This document shows, in pieces, positions 43,460 through 51,510 of a stretch of DNA of 64,000 nt. Position numbers and translations under genes: made by a program. The DNA comes from Pseudomonas sp. S06B 330. GTDB lineage: Bacteria; Pseudomonadota; Gammaproteobacteria; Pseudomonadales; Pseudomonadaceae. The stretch lies in assembly GCF_002845275.2 (NCBI RefSeq), contig NZ_CP088149.1, forward strand, positions 3,034,501-3,098,500, written 5' to 3'. The notes beneath the pieces were generated by a model. It was not told the origin of the DNA and did no database searches. It saw nothing but the letters and a program-made list of their open reading frames with translations. Numbering within the stretch: the stretch's first letter is position 1; every line of letters begins with the position of its first letter.

Positions 43460-43942
43460 ATGACTACCGCACGTCCCGCACTGCTGGCCATGCTGCTTGG
43501 CTGTGCATCCATTACCCACGCTGACGAGCAGCAGGTGGTGACGATCGAGGGGGTCGTCTATGCGGCGATTCCTTGCGTGATCAATAAAAACGCGCCCATT
43601 ACTGGCCCCTTTGGCGATGTGCAGACCGCCGGTATCGATGGCAATTACAAGACCATCACCCTGGAGTACGCGCTCGACTGCAGCCGCTCGGCGACCAATG
43701 AACTGCGCATGCAGGTACGCGGTGACCCCGCTTTCGATCCCGCGCTGCTGTTGGTGCGGGGTTATGACAACCTCGGCATTGCCCTAAAAAAAGACGGCGT
43801 ACCGCTTGCGCTTAATACCTGGGCTGACTTCGACACCCGCAAAAAGCCAGTGCTGCAAGCCGTCCTGGTCAAACGAGAAAACAGTGTGGTCCAAGCCGGC
43901 GGCTTAAATGCCGGTGCAACCCTGGTGGTGGATTATCGATGA
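43460..43942 (+). CDS. Fimbrial minor subunit
   Basis: 160-residue small pilin with a signal peptide (first 21 residues), the motif EGVVYAAIPCVINKNAPI and second Cys in YALDCSRSA, ending AGATLVVDYR. The layout resembles PapE/MrpG-type tip subunits. ATG 43460 has GAGG nine bases upstream; an earlier ATG at 43442 would overlap the previous gene. The stop overlaps the next ATG (ATGA). Confidence 0.82.
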   Translation: MTTARPALLAMLLGCASITHADEQQVVTIEGVVYAAIPCVINKNAPITGPFGDVQTAGIDGNYKTITLEYALDCSRSATNELRMQVRGDPAFDPALLLVRGYDNLGIALKKDGVPLALNTWADFDTRKKPVLQAVLVKRENSVVQAGGLNAGATLVVDYR

Positions 43943-44442
43943 ACACCCTATGGCGCTTTTTGCTCATCCTGTCGCTTACGACCTTGCCCCTGCCGTACGT
44001 TGGCGCGGAAAACATGAAGTTTACCGGCAACCTGCTGGCGCCGCCCGGCTGCACCGTCAGCGACAAGGGCGGGCGTATCGAGGTGCGCTTCGAGCGCAAT
44101 ATCGCGGTCAACCGCATCGATGGTGAACGCTACCGCCAGGCGATTCCCTATCAGATCGAATGCCCGGGGGCGGCCGGCGCCGGCATCACCTGGCACATGC
44201 GCCTGACCCTCAAGGGGGATGACGTCCACTTCGACCCTGCCGCGCTCAAGACCTCGGTGAACGACCTGGGTATCAGGGTACTGCTGGGTGGTACCGCACT
44301 GATTCCTAATGAACCCCGGGAAGTCGATGTTTACGCATCGACACCGCCCGTGCTGGAAGCTGTACCGGTCAAGTTTACCGGCGCGGAGTTGCCCAGCACC
44401 GACTTTACCGCTTCGGCGCTATTGATGGCCGAGCTTTATTAG
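43939..44442 (+). CDS. Fimbrial minor subunit
   Basis: 167-residue pilin-like protein with a signal peptide ending near GAEN, an N-terminal strand FTGNLLAPPGCTVSDKG, the second Cys in PYQIECPGA, and the C-terminal TASALLMAELY beta-zipper. ATGA overlap with the preceding gene shows coupling. PapF/PapK-like initiators are of this size. Confidence 0.82.
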   Translation: MNTLWRFLLILSLTTLPLPYVGAENMKFTGNLLAPPGCTVSDKGGRIEVRFERNIAVNRIDGERYRQAIPYQIECPGAAGAGITWHMRLTLKGDDVHFDPAALKTSVNDLGIRVLLGGTALIPNEPREVDVYASTPPVLEAVPVKFTGAELPSTDFTASALLMAELY

Positions 44443-44450
44443 GAGGATCT

Positions 44451-44987
44451 ATGGGCAAGTGGACCATGACCCTGAGTGCCTGGGTTACCGCCAGCCTCTG
44501 GTTGCCTGCGGTGCAGGCAGAAGACAACTTGTACTTCTCCGGCACCCTGGTGAATGAACCTTGTGTACTGGTAGCGGAAGACGAACTGTTCAACCTGAAC
44601 TTCAAGACCGTGATCAACAAGGACCTTTACCTCAACGGCAGAACGCTGGGACGCCCCATCGACCTGCGCCTGACAAACTGCGATCTGGACGTTGGCAAGC
44701 GCATGGTCAGCATCACCCTCAGCGCCGATGGCAACGAAAGCATCGAGCCACCGGGCCTGCTGGTACTTGAGAGCGCCACTGTCCAAGGCCTGATGGTGGG
44801 GCTGGAGACCACGGCCGGCACTGCCATGCCCTTGAACAAGACCCACCGCATGGGAGAACTCTCCAGTGGCGACAACGTGGTCAGCTTCAAGGCTTACCTG
44901 CAAGGGGAGCCCGAGGTGCTGGCCAATCGAACCCTTGGGTTAGGCGACTTTAAAGGGTCCCTGACTTTTGCCTTGAGTTACGAGTGA
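44451..44987 (+). CDS. Fimbrial minor subunit
   Basis: 178-residue pilin-like protein with a signal peptide ending VQAED, LYFSGTLVNEPCVLVAED with the first Cys, RLTNCDLDV with the second, and GSLTFALSYE at the end. Excellent ribosome-binding site (TAGGAGG) before the ATG. It is immediately upstream of the tip adhesin-like gene, overlapping it by 4 bp, so it is the likely adaptor (PapF/MrpG position). Confidence 0.85.
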   Translation: MGKWTMTLSAWVTASLWLPAVQAEDNLYFSGTLVNEPCVLVAEDELFNLNFKTVINKDLYLNGRTLGRPIDLRLTNCDLDVGKRMVSITLSADGNESIEPPGLLVLESATVQGLMVGLETTAGTAMPLNKTHRMGELSSGDNVVSFKAYLQGEPEVLANRTLGLGDFKGSLTFALSYE

Positions 44988-45838
44988 TCACCTTGAAAAA
45001 GCCTTACGCAACTGCGCTGCGCAGCGCCCTGGCATCGGTGCTGCTATGCGGTGCGGTGATGCAGGTACAAGCCATTACCATTACTACAACTGAAAGTCGT
45101 TATGAGCCAGGTGGGGTACGTTATTACTTCGTAGTGAACGACTGGATGTCGGGCGAGGCAGGTCGGCCTAACCCGTGCCAAACGGACGATCCGCGTCTAA
45201 CCGTTTGTAGAGTTGGGCTTGTCGCGAGCAAACGTCCGGGATACTACGATGCAGTAGGGTGGTACAACTCGTACGATCTGCCCGTTCGCCGTGGCAGCTC
45301 GTCGATGGACCATCTGCTGTTGGATCTGCAGAGTAAAGGTTTTCGGATACCGCTGAGTGCATCGATTCTGGTCCCACTTGAAGACGTCAACGATGAACTC
45401 TGCATCAGTTTCAGCTCCTCGAGAATCGGGCCCGACCTTGGTGGATTCATAGGTCTGTTCGGGCCATGCTCCCGTGTTGTTAAGCCGGTGCTGCAGTGCG
45501 AGATCAAGGGCGATCCCACGATCAACCATAAAAATCTGCCTGACAATGCGCTGGACGGCGTAAAGGCCTCGACCCAGCTCAGTTTGCAGTGCCGAGGGCC
45601 GGCCAGCGTTACTGTCTCGGCATCCAGAACAAATGCTTCAGGCGTGCGACTCAGAAGCGACGACAGCCTGTACTCGAAAGTAACCGTCAACGGTAAAGAC
45701 GCCACGGCGGGTATCAATGTGGCGGTTTCAGATGGCCTGAGCACCAGGCTCGATATCACCTCGACCTTGAGCACAAACGGAACAGTTGCCCCAGGGCCGT
45801 TCTCAGGCTCCACTGTGATTACCGTTTCACCACCTTGA
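44984..45838 (+). CDS. Two-domain tip adhesin-like fimbrial protein (MrpH-like layout)
   Basis: 284-residue exported protein, last in the fimbrial operon. The signal peptide runs to about residue 30. The N-terminal domain of about 140 residues is unlike a pilin (VRYYFVVNDWMSGEAG, NPC, and further Cys); a pilin-like second domain begins VLQCEIKGDPTINHKNLPD and ends GPFSGSTVITVSPP. The layout recalls Proteus MrpH, a zinc-dependent adhesin, but the N-domain has only one His. GTG 44984 overlaps the preceding stop; TTG 44993 is possible. Base composition looks less GC-rich than the flanking genes. The 3' end overlaps the convergent AraC gene by 20 bp. Confidence 0.78.
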   Translation: MITLKKPYATALRSALASVLLCGAVMQVQAITITTTESRYEPGGVRYYFVVNDWMSGEAGRPNPCQTDDPRLTVCRVGLVASKRPGYYDAVGWYNSYDLPVRRGSSSMDHLLLDLQSKGFRIPLSASILVPLEDVNDELCISFSSSRIGPDLGGFIGLFGPCSRVVKPVLQCEIKGDPTINHKNLPDNALDGVKASTQLSLQCRGPASVTVSASRTNASGVRLRSDDSLYSKVTVNGKDATAGINVAVSDGLSTRLDITSTLSTNGTVAPGPFSGSTVITVSPP

Positions 45839-46619
45839 GCCCACGCGGCGGCGCGCCGTAAGTGCGGCGAAACAAACGGCTGAAATGCGCCTGGTCGTAA
45901 AAGCCCAGGTCCAGGGCGATCGCACTCAACGGCTGCCCCGCCAATACCCGTGGCAGCGCGCGCTCCAAGCGCAGTTGAGTCAGCCATTGCTGCGGTGGCA
46001 AGCCGCAATGGTTGCGAAAACGCCGTAACAGTTGCCAAGGGCTCAAGTCGACGAACGCCGCCATTTCTTCCAGGCTCGGCGGCTGGTCGAGGCGTGATTC
46101 CAGCCAGTCGCGTAACAATCGCCAACGCTGGGGATCGAAACCGTTGCCAGGTTCGCTGACGTTGAGGCTGGAGCCCATGCCGAGCAGCAGCGCCAAGGTT
46201 TCCCATAGCTGGCTCTCAAAGGCCAGCGCATCCTGCTGATGATGCAAGCCATAGAGCAACTGTTGCAACTGCGGATTGCGCAGTTGCTTGGCGCTGAGGG
46301 TCGGCAAGCCCTGGCGACCGTCGCTCAGGTCGCGGCTGACTTCGGTCAGCCAGGTGGGATCCAGGGTCAGGATGCGGATGGCATACCCTTGGTCATCAGC
46401 GCTGGCACCGTCATGCACATGCTCCGGTGCCATCAGCAGAATGTCCCCTGCCCCGGCCAACTGGCGTTCGCCTCCAGCGGCATAACGCTGCTGACCAGTG
46501 ACGATCAGGCCAATGTGATATTCCAGGTGAAAATGCCGAGGAAAGGCAAATTGCTGGTAACGGGCATCGATCAGGCGTACGCCTGGATGCCCCGGCGCCT
46601 GATGAACGACGCTATCCAA
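45819..46619 (-). CDS. AraC-family regulator (cupin-HTH)
   Basis: 266-residue regulator with an N-terminal cupin (FPRHFHLEYHIGLIVTGQQ, LMAPEHVHDG) and a C-terminal AraC double HTH (ENMAAF-type first helix; PLSAIALDLGFYDQAHFSRLF). It starts with TTG directly after the TAG stop of the dehydratase gene, with no gap, so it is probably translated by coupling with it and may regulate it in response to its substrate. The start is uncertain because no good ribosome-binding site is visible. Confidence 0.88.
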   Translation of the reverse strand: MDSVVHQAPGHPGVRLIDARYQQFAFPRHFHLEYHIGLIVTGQQRYAAGGERQLAGAGDILLMAPEHVHDGASADDQGYAIRILTLDPTWLTEVSRDLSDGRQGLPTLSAKQLRNPQLQQLLYGLHHQQDALAFESQLWETLALLLGMGSSLNVSEPGNGFDPQRWRLLRDWLESRLDQPPSLEEMAAFVDLSPWQLLRRFRNHCGLPPQQWLTQLRLERALPRVLAGQPLSAIALDLGFYDQAHFSRLFRRTYGAPPRGLKVVKR

Positions 46620-47537
46620 CTAGCAGGCCGCCCGCCACTGGCGGATCTGATCGATGGTTGCGGTGACGCCACCGCAGACAATCACCAAGACCTTGTCATA
46701 GCGTTTGAGCGCCTCGGTTGGGGCATACGCCAGGGCCAGTGCAGCGCCACAGGCCGGTTCAACCAGAATGCGTTGATCAGAAAGGAAGCGCTCGCAAGCG
46801 TCCAATGCGTCTTGGTCACTGACGACATGACTGTACACCGGTCGCTCCTGGCTCCACGCAAAGGCACGCTGGCAGACCTGTTTGGCCGCCAGCGAAGTGG
46901 CCACGGTGTTGACGCTGTCCAGAGCGATCCATTGTTTTTGCGCCATGGCCGCGGCCAGGGAGGCAGCACCTTGGGTTTCCACGGCAAACACCGGTACCTG
47001 ATCCCAACCGTTGCGCGCCAGGCCTTCGCACACACCAGAAAGCAGACCGCCGCCGCCAACCGCGACCACTACCGCATCAGGCGTGAAGTTGCTGGCCGCC
47101 ACTTCATCGATCATGGTCGCGTGGCCTTGCCAGAGCAGCGGGTCATCAAAGGGATGGATATAGGCATCGTCATCGCCCAGCAGCGACAGCGCCAGGGCGT
47201 TGGCTTCATGCCAGGCCTTGCCGTGAACGATGACATCGGCCTGCTCCTGGCGGATCAGCTGTTTGGCGCGCTCGGTGGTGGTTTCCGGCACCACCACAGT
47301 GACGGCCAGGCCCAGGCAGCGCCCGGCGTAGGCCACGGCAATGCCCGCGTTGCCGCCTGAGGAGGAGACAAAACGGCGCTTGCCCTGTTTGGCATAGGCC
47401 TCACAGGCCGCGCCAATACCGCGCAACTTGAACGAGCCGGAAGGCTGCAAGGCGTCGAGTTTCAGCCAGATGTCCAGGCCACTGGCCAGGCTCAGCGGGC
47501 GGGATGCCAGCAGTGGGGTTTCGATATGCAGGCTCAT
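46620..47537 (-). CDS. PLP-dependent serine/threonine dehydratase-like enzyme
   Basis: 305-residue fold-type II PLP enzyme. The PLP lysine is in GSFKLRGIG near residue 41, SSGGNAGIAVAYAG near 67, and the glycine-rich phosphate loop VAVGGGGLLSG near 169. It resembles catabolic L-serine/L-threonine dehydratases, which give 2-oxo acid and ammonia; no ACT regulatory domain is present. GGGAG precedes the ATG 47537. Co-transcribed with the AraC gene that abuts it. Confidence 0.9.
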   Translation of the reverse strand: MSLHIETPLLASRPLSLASGLDIWLKLDALQPSGSFKLRGIGAACEAYAKQGKRRFVSSSGGNAGIAVAYAGRCLGLAVTVVVPETTTERAKQLIRQEQADVIVHGKAWHEANALALSLLGDDDAYIHPFDDPLLWQGHATMIDEVAASNFTPDAVVVAVGGGGLLSGVCEGLARNGWDQVPVFAVETQGAASLAAAMAQKQWIALDSVNTVATSLAAKQVCQRAFAWSQERPVYSHVVSDQDALDACERFLSDQRILVEPACGAALALAYAPTEALKRYDKVLVIVCGGVTATIDQIRQWRAAC

Positions 47538-47631
47538 GCGCTTACTCCCTGTAGAGAACACCTCCAGCCTACGCCTAACGCGTCGCTCAATCTTGTACGA
47601 AATTGCGGACAACTGTCTTGATTGGCCCCTT

Positions 47632-47766
47632 GTAGCCGCTGCCGTGAGGCTGCGATCGGGCGTGAAACGCTCGTAAAACCTGCCACCGGATTCGTCAGGC
47701 CCAAGACGGTGCCCCGTTGCGACTGCTCTGCGGTCGATCGCAGCCTCGTGCCTCGGCAGCGGCTAC
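47632..47766. repeat. REPIN overlapping the CrtZ-like gene's stop
   Basis: 135-bp element from GTAGCCGCTGCCGTGAGGCT to CTCGGCAGCGGCTAC, same family as 11384-11494. The right arm provides the TAG stop of the leftward hydroxylase gene (complement of 47763-47765). Confidence 0.9.
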
Positions 47767-48254
47767 GACACGTTGCCGTTATTGGGGGCGCTCCCAGTGC
47801 GTCGTGCACGCAGCTGACGCTTGAGCCGATGCAGCGGCGGCGCATACAAAAAGCCAAACGACACGCTGTTTTCCCGGCCCTTCAAGGCATGGTGGAGCAA
47901 ATGCGCTTTGTACAAGCGCTTGAGGTAACGGTTGCGCGGCTGCGGCTTGAACGGCCAATGCCGGTGCACGATGCCGTCGTGGACAATCACATAGATCACC
48001 CCAAAAGCCGCCACTCCGGCACCAACCCACTGCAACGGCGCATGCCCGGCACGGCCAAGCGCCACCAGAGCAAAGGCAATCAATGCCAACGCCAGTAGGT
48101 AAATATCGTTGGTTTCCAGCGCGCCTAAATGCGGTTCATGGTGCGAACGGTGCAGGAACCAGCCCCAGCCATGCATGATGTAACGATGCGCCAGGTAGCC
48201 GATGCCTTCCATGGCTGTCAGGGTGCAGAAAAATACAGCGAGGTTGAGGATCAT
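47763..48254 (-). CDS. CrtZ-like beta-carotene hydroxylase family protein
   Basis: 163-residue integral-membrane di-iron hydroxylase of the fatty acid hydroxylase/CrtZ family. The His clusters are AHRYIMHGW, LHRSHHEP, VHDGIVHRHWPF and HLLHHALKGRENSVSFGF, and there are about four membrane spans. The pattern and length fit beta-carotene 3-hydroxylase, but no other carotenoid gene is in the window, so the substrate may be different. It probably needs ferredoxin electrons. Its stop codon lies in a REPIN. Confidence 0.88.
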   Translation of the reverse strand: MILNLAVFFCTLTAMEGIGYLAHRYIMHGWGWFLHRSHHEPHLGALETNDIYLLALALIAFALVALGRAGHAPLQWVGAGVAAFGVIYVIVHDGIVHRHWPFKPQPRNRYLKRLYKAHLLHHALKGRENSVSFGFLYAPPLHRLKRQLRARRTGSAPNNGNVS

Positions 48255-48346
48255 CGAAAACGGCTGACCTGCGTGCGCGGTGTAGAGGTGGCATCAAGGG
48301 CGAAAAGCCTACCACCACGGCGCCGTTGGGCACACCCTGATTGAGC

Positions 48347-48496
48347 TTAAAAACGATTGAACGTCTCGCTTTCGGTGACTTTGGGCAGATAGTGACTGAC
48401 GCTGTAGGTGTGTGACTGGGCGGGAGGTGATGGTGGCAAGGCGGTCGCGATGCCGACAAAGCCGATGACAAGCAGGGACAGCAGATAGTGATGCAT
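48347..48496 (-). CDS. Small exported or membrane-anchored peptide, 49 residues
   Basis: Starts MHHYLLSLLVIGFVGIAT and consists of a hydrophobic signal/anchor of about 20 residues followed by a Pro/Ser/Thr-rich tail (PPSPPAQSHTYSVSHYLP). An AGGAG ribosome-binding site lies seven bases upstream of the ATG at 48496, which is the main support for a real gene. It lies between the AraC and CrtZ-like genes. I do not recognise a family. Confidence 0.6.
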   Translation of the reverse strand: MHHYLLSLLVIGFVGIATALPPSPPAQSHTYSVSHYLPKVTESETFNRF

Positions 48497-48647
48497 AACG
48501 AAGCTCCTGCATCCTGGCGGTGGCCGGGATGGTGAAGTTTTTTGTTGTTGGTCACCTACTTTCACTGTTTGCCGGGCAGATGTCTTGTCATTTTGTGCCA
48601 CTGGCTTATCTTTTCAGGACAGCACAGAAAATATCCGCCGACCGGTA

Positions 48648-49661
48648 TCAGTCGGCACTGCCCGCTTCTTGCTGCCTGGCCCATTGCGTCAGGCTCATGC
48701 CGTACCAACGCTGGAATGCCCGGGCAAAGGCGCTCTGGTCCGCATACCCGAGCAATTCTGATAGCTGGCAGACACTCATGTCGGGCTCCGACAGGTAGTG
48801 GCGGACCATGTGCTGGCGGGTCTGGTCGAGCAGTTTCTGGAACGAAGTGCCTTCGTTGGCCAAATGCCGCTGCAAAGTTCTCGGGCTCAGGTGCATGACT
48901 TCGGCAATGTAGTCGAGCGTGACCCGTCCATCCGGGAGGAAGCTGCGTAGCAGACGTTGCACCTGACCGGCGAATCCCCCCTCACTGCGGTTACTCAACT
49001 GTGCCAGGCGCTGGCGCATGAACTCATGCAGCGCGTGATCGGCGTTGGGCACTGGCATGGCCAGCAAGCTGTCACTGAACACCCAGGCATTGTCTGGCGC
49101 GTTGAACTGCGGGGAAATACCCAGCAGTTGACGGTATTGGTTACTGGGTGCCAACGGGGCATGTTTGATCAGTAACGCCTGCGGTTGCCAGTGGCTGCCC
49201 AGCAGACCCTGCATCAATTGCTGGCCGACGCCCATGGCCAACTCGTCGATCTGCAATTGCCCGCGGTGGCTAGCGATACTCGACACATAACTGAGCACCG
49301 TCTGGCCGTCTCTATGCTGCAACAGCACTTCGGTGCTGTTGTTGTGCATATGGAAGTAGTGGCTGAGGTCGTGCAGCGCCTGCTCCACGCTCCGCGCATT
49401 GCGGATCAGATAACGCAGCGTGCCAAAGATGTCGACACCCTGAAACAAGCCGTACTGCAAACCGAACAGGGGATTGTTGGCAACCTTGGCGGCATGCTCG
49501 AGCAGGTGCACGAACTTGTCGTAGCTGATCAGGTTGTTGGGGTTGTCCTGGACATCGCTCAACAGGCCCACATGGTTGAGCAAGGCCTCGGGGTCAAGCT
49601 GCTGGCTGCAGGCAAATTCGGCGAAGCCGGCGAGTGCTGAAGCACGGGTCAGATGAGACAT
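48648..49661 (-). CDS. AraC-family regulator (PF12625 type)
   Basis: 337-residue regulator of the OruR/ArgR type. N-terminal ligand domain from MSHLTRASALAGFAEFACS; C-terminal HTH with LSPRTLQRHLANEGTSFQKL and LGYADQSAFARAFQRWYGMS. ATG 49661 is chosen because family proteins start there. Divergent from the cupin-SDR-ADH cassette; the 209-bp gap between them contains CCAAG-CCAT-CTTGG near 49741-49755, which may be an operator. Probable activator of the cassette. Confidence 0.92.
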   Translation of the reverse strand: MSHLTRASALAGFAEFACSQQLDPEALLNHVGLLSDVQDNPNNLISYDKFVHLLEHAAKVANNPLFGLQYGLFQGVDIFGTLRYLIRNARSVEQALHDLSHYFHMHNNSTEVLLQHRDGQTVLSYVSSIASHRGQLQIDELAMGVGQQLMQGLLGSHWQPQALLIKHAPLAPSNQYRQLLGISPQFNAPDNAWVFSDSLLAMPVPNADHALHEFMRQRLAQLSNRSEGGFAGQVQRLLRSFLPDGRVTLDYIAEVMHLSPRTLQRHLANEGTSFQKLLDQTRQHMVRHYLSEPDMSVCQLSELLGYADQSAFARAFQRWYGMSLTQWARQQEAGSAD

Positions 49662-49870
49662 GTTCAGGCGCTTTAAAGTTATTGGAAGTACTGAAATGCA
49701 AGGCTCACATAGTCGAGACAAGCACGGCTCAAGTCAAATGCCAAGCCATCTTGGGCGTGGCGCGAAATGGATGATCATTAGCATGATTTACAAAGCCACG
49801 CCGCGCCTGGCACGCCTACCATCAGTGGCGCTTTTTGATTGATCTACAACAGCCGCTGAGGATAACAACA

Positions 49871-50389
49871 ATGACAATGCCAACCCCCGTCTACGAACAC
49901 GACCATTTGCTGTCGCTGGACACCAACCGCCTGCCGATTTTCAAAGATGCCCTGGCCCCGTACTTCCCCGGCGTCGACGTGCAACCGTTGTTCCTCGATC
50001 CCAGCGTCGGCACCTGGGTGCTGCGGGTTATCTTCCACCCAGGCGTTACCCTGCCCTGCCACTACCACACAGGTGCCGTGCACCTGTACACGATGTCCGG
50101 GCGCTGGAATTACCTTGAATACCCAGACCAGCCTCAAACCGCTGGCTGCTACCTGTTCGAGCCCGGGGGGTCGGTGCATACCTTTTCGACCCCGGCAGAC
50201 AATACCGAACTGACCGACACCTTCATGGTGGTGCACGGCGCCAACATCAACTTCGACCAGGACGGCAACTACGTCGGTCTGATGGACGCCAGCGACATCA
50301 TGCAACTGATTGACCGGCTGGTGCGCGAACGCGGCATGCAACCGGCGCGCTATATCCGCCCGGCGCAGGCGCGCTATACCACCGCCTGA
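49871..50389 (+). CDS. Cupin of the 2,4'-dihydroxyacetophenone dioxygenase family
   Basis: 172-residue cupin. Metal-binding motif 1 is PCHYHTGAVHLYTMSG near residues 65-80, with His, His and His candidates; motif 2 is around FEPGGSVHTF near residue 100. The family includes the DAD dioxygenase that cleaves a C-C bond beside a carbonyl, and acetylacetone-cleaving-like enzymes. ATG 49871 has GAGGA upstream. First gene of a three-gene cassette. The substrate could be an aromatic or steroid-like ketone; not determined. Confidence 0.85.
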   Translation: MTMPTPVYEHDHLLSLDTNRLPIFKDALAPYFPGVDVQPLFLDPSVGTWVLRVIFHPGVTLPCHYHTGAVHLYTMSGRWNYLEYPDQPQTAGCYLFEPGGSVHTFSTPADNTELTDTFMVVHGANINFDQDGNYVGLMDASDIMQLIDRLVRERGMQPARYIRPAQARYTTA

Positions 50390-50463
50390 CCCTTAGCTCA
50401 TGAACGCCCCGCCGCGGTTGCGCTGCGGCTGGGACTTACTCGCGCGTTTTGTGGAATTCATCG

Positions 50464-51486
50464 ATGAACCCAGCCAATCTCCCCAACGGTGCTGAGGGGC
50501 AGGTGCCCCCTATCCCCCGCTCCGTGTTCATCACCGGTGCCAGTGGCTTTATCGGCCAGGCCCTGCGCAAGCGTTACCAAGCCCTTGGCTGTGACGTACG
50601 CGGCATGGATCTTAACGCCGACCCGGCGCACAACGTGGTGGCCGGCGATCTGTGCAACCCGCAAGGTTGGCGTGACCATGCCAAAGGTTGCGAACTGTTC
50701 ATCAACACCGCAGCGATCGTCTCGCTTGCCGCATCCTGGCAACGTTATCGCCAGGTGTCGGTACGTGGTGTGCGTAATTGCCTGGACGTGGCCATTGCCG
50801 GCGGAGCCACGCGTTTTGTCCAGCTGTCATCCATCGCCGCGCTGGGTTGGCAGTATCCCGATCAGGCCGATGAGCAATGCGACGTGGTGATCGGCAATGA
50901 GTACCGTTATGGCGTCGCCAAGGGCGCCAGCGAGCATGTGGTATTGGCCGCCCATAGTGCTGGCGAGATCGACTGCACTATCGTTCGCCCCGGCGATGTC
51001 TATGGGCCCGGCTCCCGGGCCTGGCTCAGCGAACCGCTGAAAATGGCCAAGTCGGGCATGCTGATCCTTCCCGACGGTGGCCGCGGCATGTTCACGCCTG
51101 TGTACATCGATGACCTGCTCGATGGTTTGATGCTAGCTGCTGGCCTGCCTCAGGCTTTGGGGCAAATTTTTCACATCAGTGCCCACGAAGCCGTCAGCTG
51201 CCAGCAGTTTTTCTCCAACCACTGGCACTGGGCCGGGCGTTCCGGAAGCCCGCGCAGCTTGCCGCTGAAGGCCGCCGTGGCGATCACCGGGCTGTTATGG
51301 CGCATCAATCAGTGGCTCGGTCGCCACGACGAAGTCACCCCGGACGTGATGTACATGTTTTCCCGCAGTGGTGGGATCTCCATCGACAAGGCCAGACGCC
51401 TGCTCGGCTACCAGCCCAAGGTCGCCCTGGAGGAAGGCCTGCGCCGGTCCAAAGCCTGGCTGAGCGAAACCGGACAACTGAGCTGA
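50464..51486 (+). CDS. NAD(P)-dependent extended SDR (epimerase/3-beta-HSD-like)
   Basis: 340-residue extended short-chain dehydrogenase. Nucleotide-binding motif GASGFIGQAL near residue 25, catalytic Tyr/Lys in YRYGVAKGASE near 155, and a C-terminal substrate domain with VYIDDLLDGL. It resembles 3-beta-hydroxysteroid dehydrogenase/isomerase-like SDRs by general pattern. 74 bp after the cupin gene and 24 bp before the zinc dehydrogenase. ATG 50464 chosen over a TTG five codons upstream. Confidence 0.88.
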   Translation: MNPANLPNGAEGQVPPIPRSVFITGASGFIGQALRKRYQALGCDVRGMDLNADPAHNVVAGDLCNPQGWRDHAKGCELFINTAAIVSLAASWQRYRQVSVRGVRNCLDVAIAGGATRFVQLSSIAALGWQYPDQADEQCDVVIGNEYRYGVAKGASEHVVLAAHSAGEIDCTIVRPGDVYGPGSRAWLSEPLKMAKSGMLILPDGGRGMFTPVYIDDLLDGLMLAAGLPQALGQIFHISAHEAVSCQQFFSNHWHWAGRSGSPRSLPLKAAVAITGLLWRINQWLGRHDEVTPDVMYMFSRSGGISIDKARRLLGYQPKVALEEGLRRSKAWLSETGQLS

Positions 51487-51510
51487 ACCTGCCTCTTAGG
51501 AGCCTGCCCC

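Noticed and set aside
38346..45838. CupB/CupC operon identity
   Set aside because: The gene order and number (major pilin, second pilin, usher, chaperone, four pilins, adhesin-like) and the pilin sequences look Pap/Mrp-like rather than Cup-like.
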